Source: Streptomyces ferrugineus (GTDB lineage Bacteria; Actinomycetota; Actinomycetes; Streptomycetales; Streptomycetaceae). From it: a DNA stretch of 64,000 nucleotides. The translations under genes were made by a program, and so were the position numbers. Shown here one piece after another: positions 61,729-64,000 of this stretch. The notes beneath the pieces are model-generated. The model saw only the letters and a list, made by a program, of their open reading frames with translations. It had not been told where the DNA came from and searched no databases. How positions within the stretch are numbered: the stretch's first letter is position 1; each line of letters begins with the position of its first letter. The stretch spans positions 5,146,001 to 5,210,000 of the forward strand of contig NZ_CP063373.1 in assembly GCF_015160855.1 (NCBI RefSeq), given 5' to 3'.

Positions 61729-64000
61729 CGGCGGCCGCAGTGGAGCGGGCATCGCTGGTGGTGCGGCGCGCCCCGCGCGGGGTGCTGGTGCGCGGCGACC
61801 AAGTGCGCTGGCGCGGAAGCCGGTACACGGTGGCCGGTCTGGACGGGGCGAAAGTACTCCTGGTTCCCGGCGGCGGAGGGCAGGATCCGGTGTCGGTGCT
61901 GCTGGCCATGCTGGCCTCGGCTGCGGACTTCGCGGTCCTGGACGAGGCGGGGCAGCCCGTCACGCAGGCCGAGCTGCCCGACTTCGCTGCCCTGGAAGGC
62001 ATTCCCGCACATGCGGCGCAGGCGGCGCAGCAGTGGTGGCGGGCGGTCATCGAGGTCGATACCGGGCTGCCGCCGGACGCGGCTGCGGGGGCGCGGCCGC
62101 GGCCCATGTACAACCCGGCCACCACCACGTTCATCGAGCGTTACCAGGCCAAGGCGGCGGAGCTGCGCGCGGTGCTGGGCTGGTCGGTGTCCTGGCAGAC
62201 GGTGCAGGCCAAACGGCTGGCGTACCGCAAGAAGCGCACGGTGGCGTCGCTGGTGGATCAGCGCAGCACCAAGAAGCAGCGGCTGTACGGGCTGACCGAT
62301 CAGCGGGTGGTGGACCAGCTTCTGTTGCTGGTGGACCGGCAGCGGCGGCGGCAGGATACGCCCAGCGACGCGCGCAAGTTGTTCAAGCAGCTGCGCCGTT
62401 CGGTGCGTGCCGCGCACGGCGAGTCGGTCAAGGTCCCGGCCGAGCCGACGCTCTACAAGCTGCTGCAGCGGCTGGGCATCGACGCGAGGGACCTGGGCGG
62501 CAGCCGGGGTGCTCGGGGCCAATCGGGTGCGGGGTCGGTGCCGCCGTTCTCGGTGACGTCGGCGACGATGCCGGGCGAGCTGGTGCAGATCGACTCCACC
62601 GATCTGGACATCTGGGTGCTGGGCGATGACGGCCAGCCGGCCCGGGTCGAGCTGACCTGCGCGGTGTGTGTGGCGACCCGCAGCATCATCGCCGCGGTGG
62701 TGCGCCCCAAGCAGCCGGGCCGGCGCGGCAAACGACGCAAGGGCGGACAGGGCGGGCTGGTGGGAGCCCCGCGCCGCAAAGGCCGGGCGACGAAGGCGGT
62801 GGACGCCTGCGAGCTGCTGGCGCAGGCCCTGGTTCCGGTGCCGATGCGGCCCGGTTTCGACGCGGCCGTCCACGCCAGCGCATCTGCCCTGCCCTATGAG
62901 GAACTGGTCGCCGTCGATGCCCGGTTCGCGCAGGCCGCTGCCCGGCCGGTGATCATCCCGGATCTGATCGTCATCGACCACGGCACGGTGTTCGCCGGGC
63001 GGACCTTCTTCGACGCCTGCGAATACCTGGGCATCTCGGTGCGGCCGGCCCGCAAGCGCACCGGTCAGGACAAGTCGGTCGTGGAGCGCACCTTCGGCTC
63101 CATCAAGTCGATGTTCAGCCAGCACGTGAACACGTACACCGGGAACGATCCGGTGCGGGTGCGGCGGACGGTGGACGGCGAGCGGCTGTGGACGCTGGCC
63201 GAGCTCGACGACATGCTCCAGCAGTGGATCGCGCTTGAGTGGCAGAACAAGCCGCACCCCGAGCTCGCCGACCCGTACGACGCCTACCTTCCCGAGCTGA
63301 CGCCGAACGAGATGTACGCCGCGTGCGTGGCCGTCGAGGGCTACCTGCCGATCCCGCTGGCCCAGGACGACTACCTGCGGCTGCTGCCGACCGCGTGGGT
63401 GGGAGTGAGCCCGCAGGGTATCCGCTTCAAGAACCGCACCTATGACAACCCCGAGCGCGATCCGAAGAAGGGGCTGAACCCCTGCCGGAAAACCCGTTCA
63501 GGACTGCGGGGCAAACGCAAGGGCCGGTGGGAGGTGCGGTATACGCCGAACGACCCGTCCCGGGTATGGCTGCGCGACCACCACAGGAACGAGTGGGTGG
63601 AGGCGACATGGGTGCACCAGCACGTGGTCGGGCGACCGTTCACGCAGTTCCTATGGGACATCGCCGCCTCCCAGCATCTGGAACGTGGCGGCCGCCTCGA
63701 CGACGAGGAGGCGATCGCCCACGCGCTCGCCGATCTGCTGGAGCGTGCCGCCCAGGGCCCGGACCGGGCTGCGCTGGTGCAGATGCCCGACGGCTACACC
63801 TCCGTGCCGCCGCCGGCGCCCCCGGCGGAGTTCGACCCGTATGCGGGTCGCGCCCCGCTGGATCGGTCCCAGCTGCTTCCCGACCCTGACTCGGAACTGG
63901 GCGACGGCCCCCTGGTCTTGGACGACACCGGCCTGTACGCGACGAGTCCGGCGGGGGCAGCCATCGACTGGGAGAGCGGGCCGGCGGCGCCGGATGCCTC
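61725..64000 (+). CDS. TnsB/MuA-like DDE transposase of a Tn7-like element (partial, runs off window)
   Basis: The open frame from GTG 61725 continues to the window end: 758 complete codons, no stop. It shows N-terminal DNA-binding region(s) (about 120-270, KRTVASLVDQRSTKKQRLYG), an RNase H-fold catalytic core and a Mu-type C-terminal beta-barrel (about 560-690, PQGIRFKNRTYDN). Catalytic residues fit D290 (VQIDSTDLDIW), D418 (LIVIDHGTVF) and E454 (DKSVVERTFGSIKSMF), the exact D,D(35)E spacing of retroviral-integrase-like transposases. It joins 3' transposon ends to target DNA. A TnsC/TniB-like ATPase and TniQ would be expected just beyond the window. Confidence 0.85.
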   Translation, partial: MTAAAVERASLVVRRAPRGVLVRGDQVRWRGSRYTVAGLDGAKVLLVPGGGGQDPVSVLLAMLASAADFAVLDEAGQPVTQAELPDFAALEGIPAHAAQAAQQWWRAVIEVDTGLPPDAAAGARPRPMYNPATTTFIERYQAKAAELRAVLGWSVSWQTVQAKRLAYRKKRTVASLVDQRSTKKQRLYGLTDQRVVDQLLLLVDRQRRRQDTPSDARKLFKQLRRSVRAAHGESVKVPAEPTLYKLLQRLGIDARDLGGSRGARGQSGAGSVPPFSVTSATMPGELVQIDSTDLDIWVLGDDGQPARVELTCAVCVATRSIIAAVVRPKQPGRRGKRRKGGQGGLVGAPRRKGRATKAVDACELLAQALVPVPMRPGFDAAVHASASALPYEELVAVDARFAQAAARPVIIPDLIVIDHGTVFAGRTFFDACEYLGISVRPARKRTGQDKSVVERTFGSIKSMFSQHVNTYTGNDPVRVRRTVDGERLWTLAELDDMLQQWIALEWQNKPHPELADPYDAYLPELTPNEMYAACVAVEGYLPIPLAQDDYLRLLPTAWVGVSPQGIRFKNRTYDNPERDPKKGLNPCRKTRSGLRGKRKGRWEVRYTPNDPSRVWLRDHHRNEWVEATWVHQHVVGRPFTQFLWDIAASQHLERGGRLDDEEAIAHALADLLERAAQGPDRAALVQMPDGYTSVPPPAPPAEFDPYAGRAPLDRSQLLPDPDSELGDGPLVLDDTGLYATSPAGAAIDWESGPAAPDA

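Noticed and set aside
61596..63257. Long minus-strand open frame of 553 codons opposite the TnsB-like gene
   Set aside because: Shadow frame of the high-GC TnsB-like coding sequence; its translation is Arg/His/Gln-rich low-complexity with no motif, while the plus frame has catalytic residues and conserved blocks.

Overview
The window looks like part of a Streptomyces chromosome. Base composition is very GC-rich with G/C at third codon positions, GTG and TTG starts are common, and there are two SpoIIE-phosphatase/anti-sigma-type regulators, large HTH-NTPase-WD40 proteins, secreted enzymes and many LysR/TetR regulators. All calls come from reading the sequence and translated frames; no database search was run.

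Region 1 (1-25.5 kb) starts with the end of a tannase-like esterase gene, a TetR regulator and a patch of gene debris (frameshifted HD phosphohydrolase, IS5-type transposase remnant, secreted protein with a broken leader). It then holds a large CoA-dependent catabolic cluster: nitronate-monooxygenase-like oxidoreductase, HpaB/4-hydroxybutyryl-CoA-dehydratase-fold protein, alpha-methylacyl-CoA racemase, three crotonases, two acyl-CoA dehydrogenases, short-chain dehydrogenase, thiolase, MHS-type transporter, acyl-CoA ligase, two MDR reductases and a nitroreductase-like flavoprotein. Both divergent promoters inside it (about 4.35 kb and 15.9 kb) carry pairs of a TATCGATCGATA palindrome. This is probably the operator of one or both near-identical TetR proteins encoded at 237 and 10017. 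The racemase suggests an alpha-methyl-branched or side-chain-bearing carboxylic acid as substrate; the exact substrate cannot be read from the DNA. A SpoIIE-type phosphatase gene (10750-13149) is inserted between the cluster arms.

Region 2 (25.5-38 kb) is accessory. It has a multiply frameshifted gene, an NPP1/Nep1-like secreted protein, a 1246-residue HTH-NTPase-TM-WD40 protein, IS701 and IS200/IS605 remnants, a histone-like winged-helix protein, fragments of a DUF3732 gene, a quinone reductase and an intradiol dioxygenase, and an intact secreted GH27 alpha-galactosidase with carbohydrate-binding modules.

Region 3 (38-55.9 kb) holds an Lrp-MalY-RidA-permease amino-acid module; a five-gene operon (zinc alcohol dehydrogenase, amine oxidase, DinB-like, MFS, TusA-like) opposite a LysR gene; a GNAT acetyltransferase; an LpdA-type flavoprotein; a CitA-type sensor fused to a SpoIIE phosphatase; a class C beta-lactamase-fold esterase; and an orphan CitB/DcuR-type response regulator.

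Region 4 (55.8-64 kb) looks like a Tn7-like island. It has a broken OLD-type ATPase, a translationally coupled three-gene operon of unfamiliar proteins (one with a transglycosylase-like CxCxxC...H zinc motif), a winged-helix regulator with its operator, a TnsA-like gene and a TnsB/MuA-like D,D(35)E transposase gene that runs off the end of the window.
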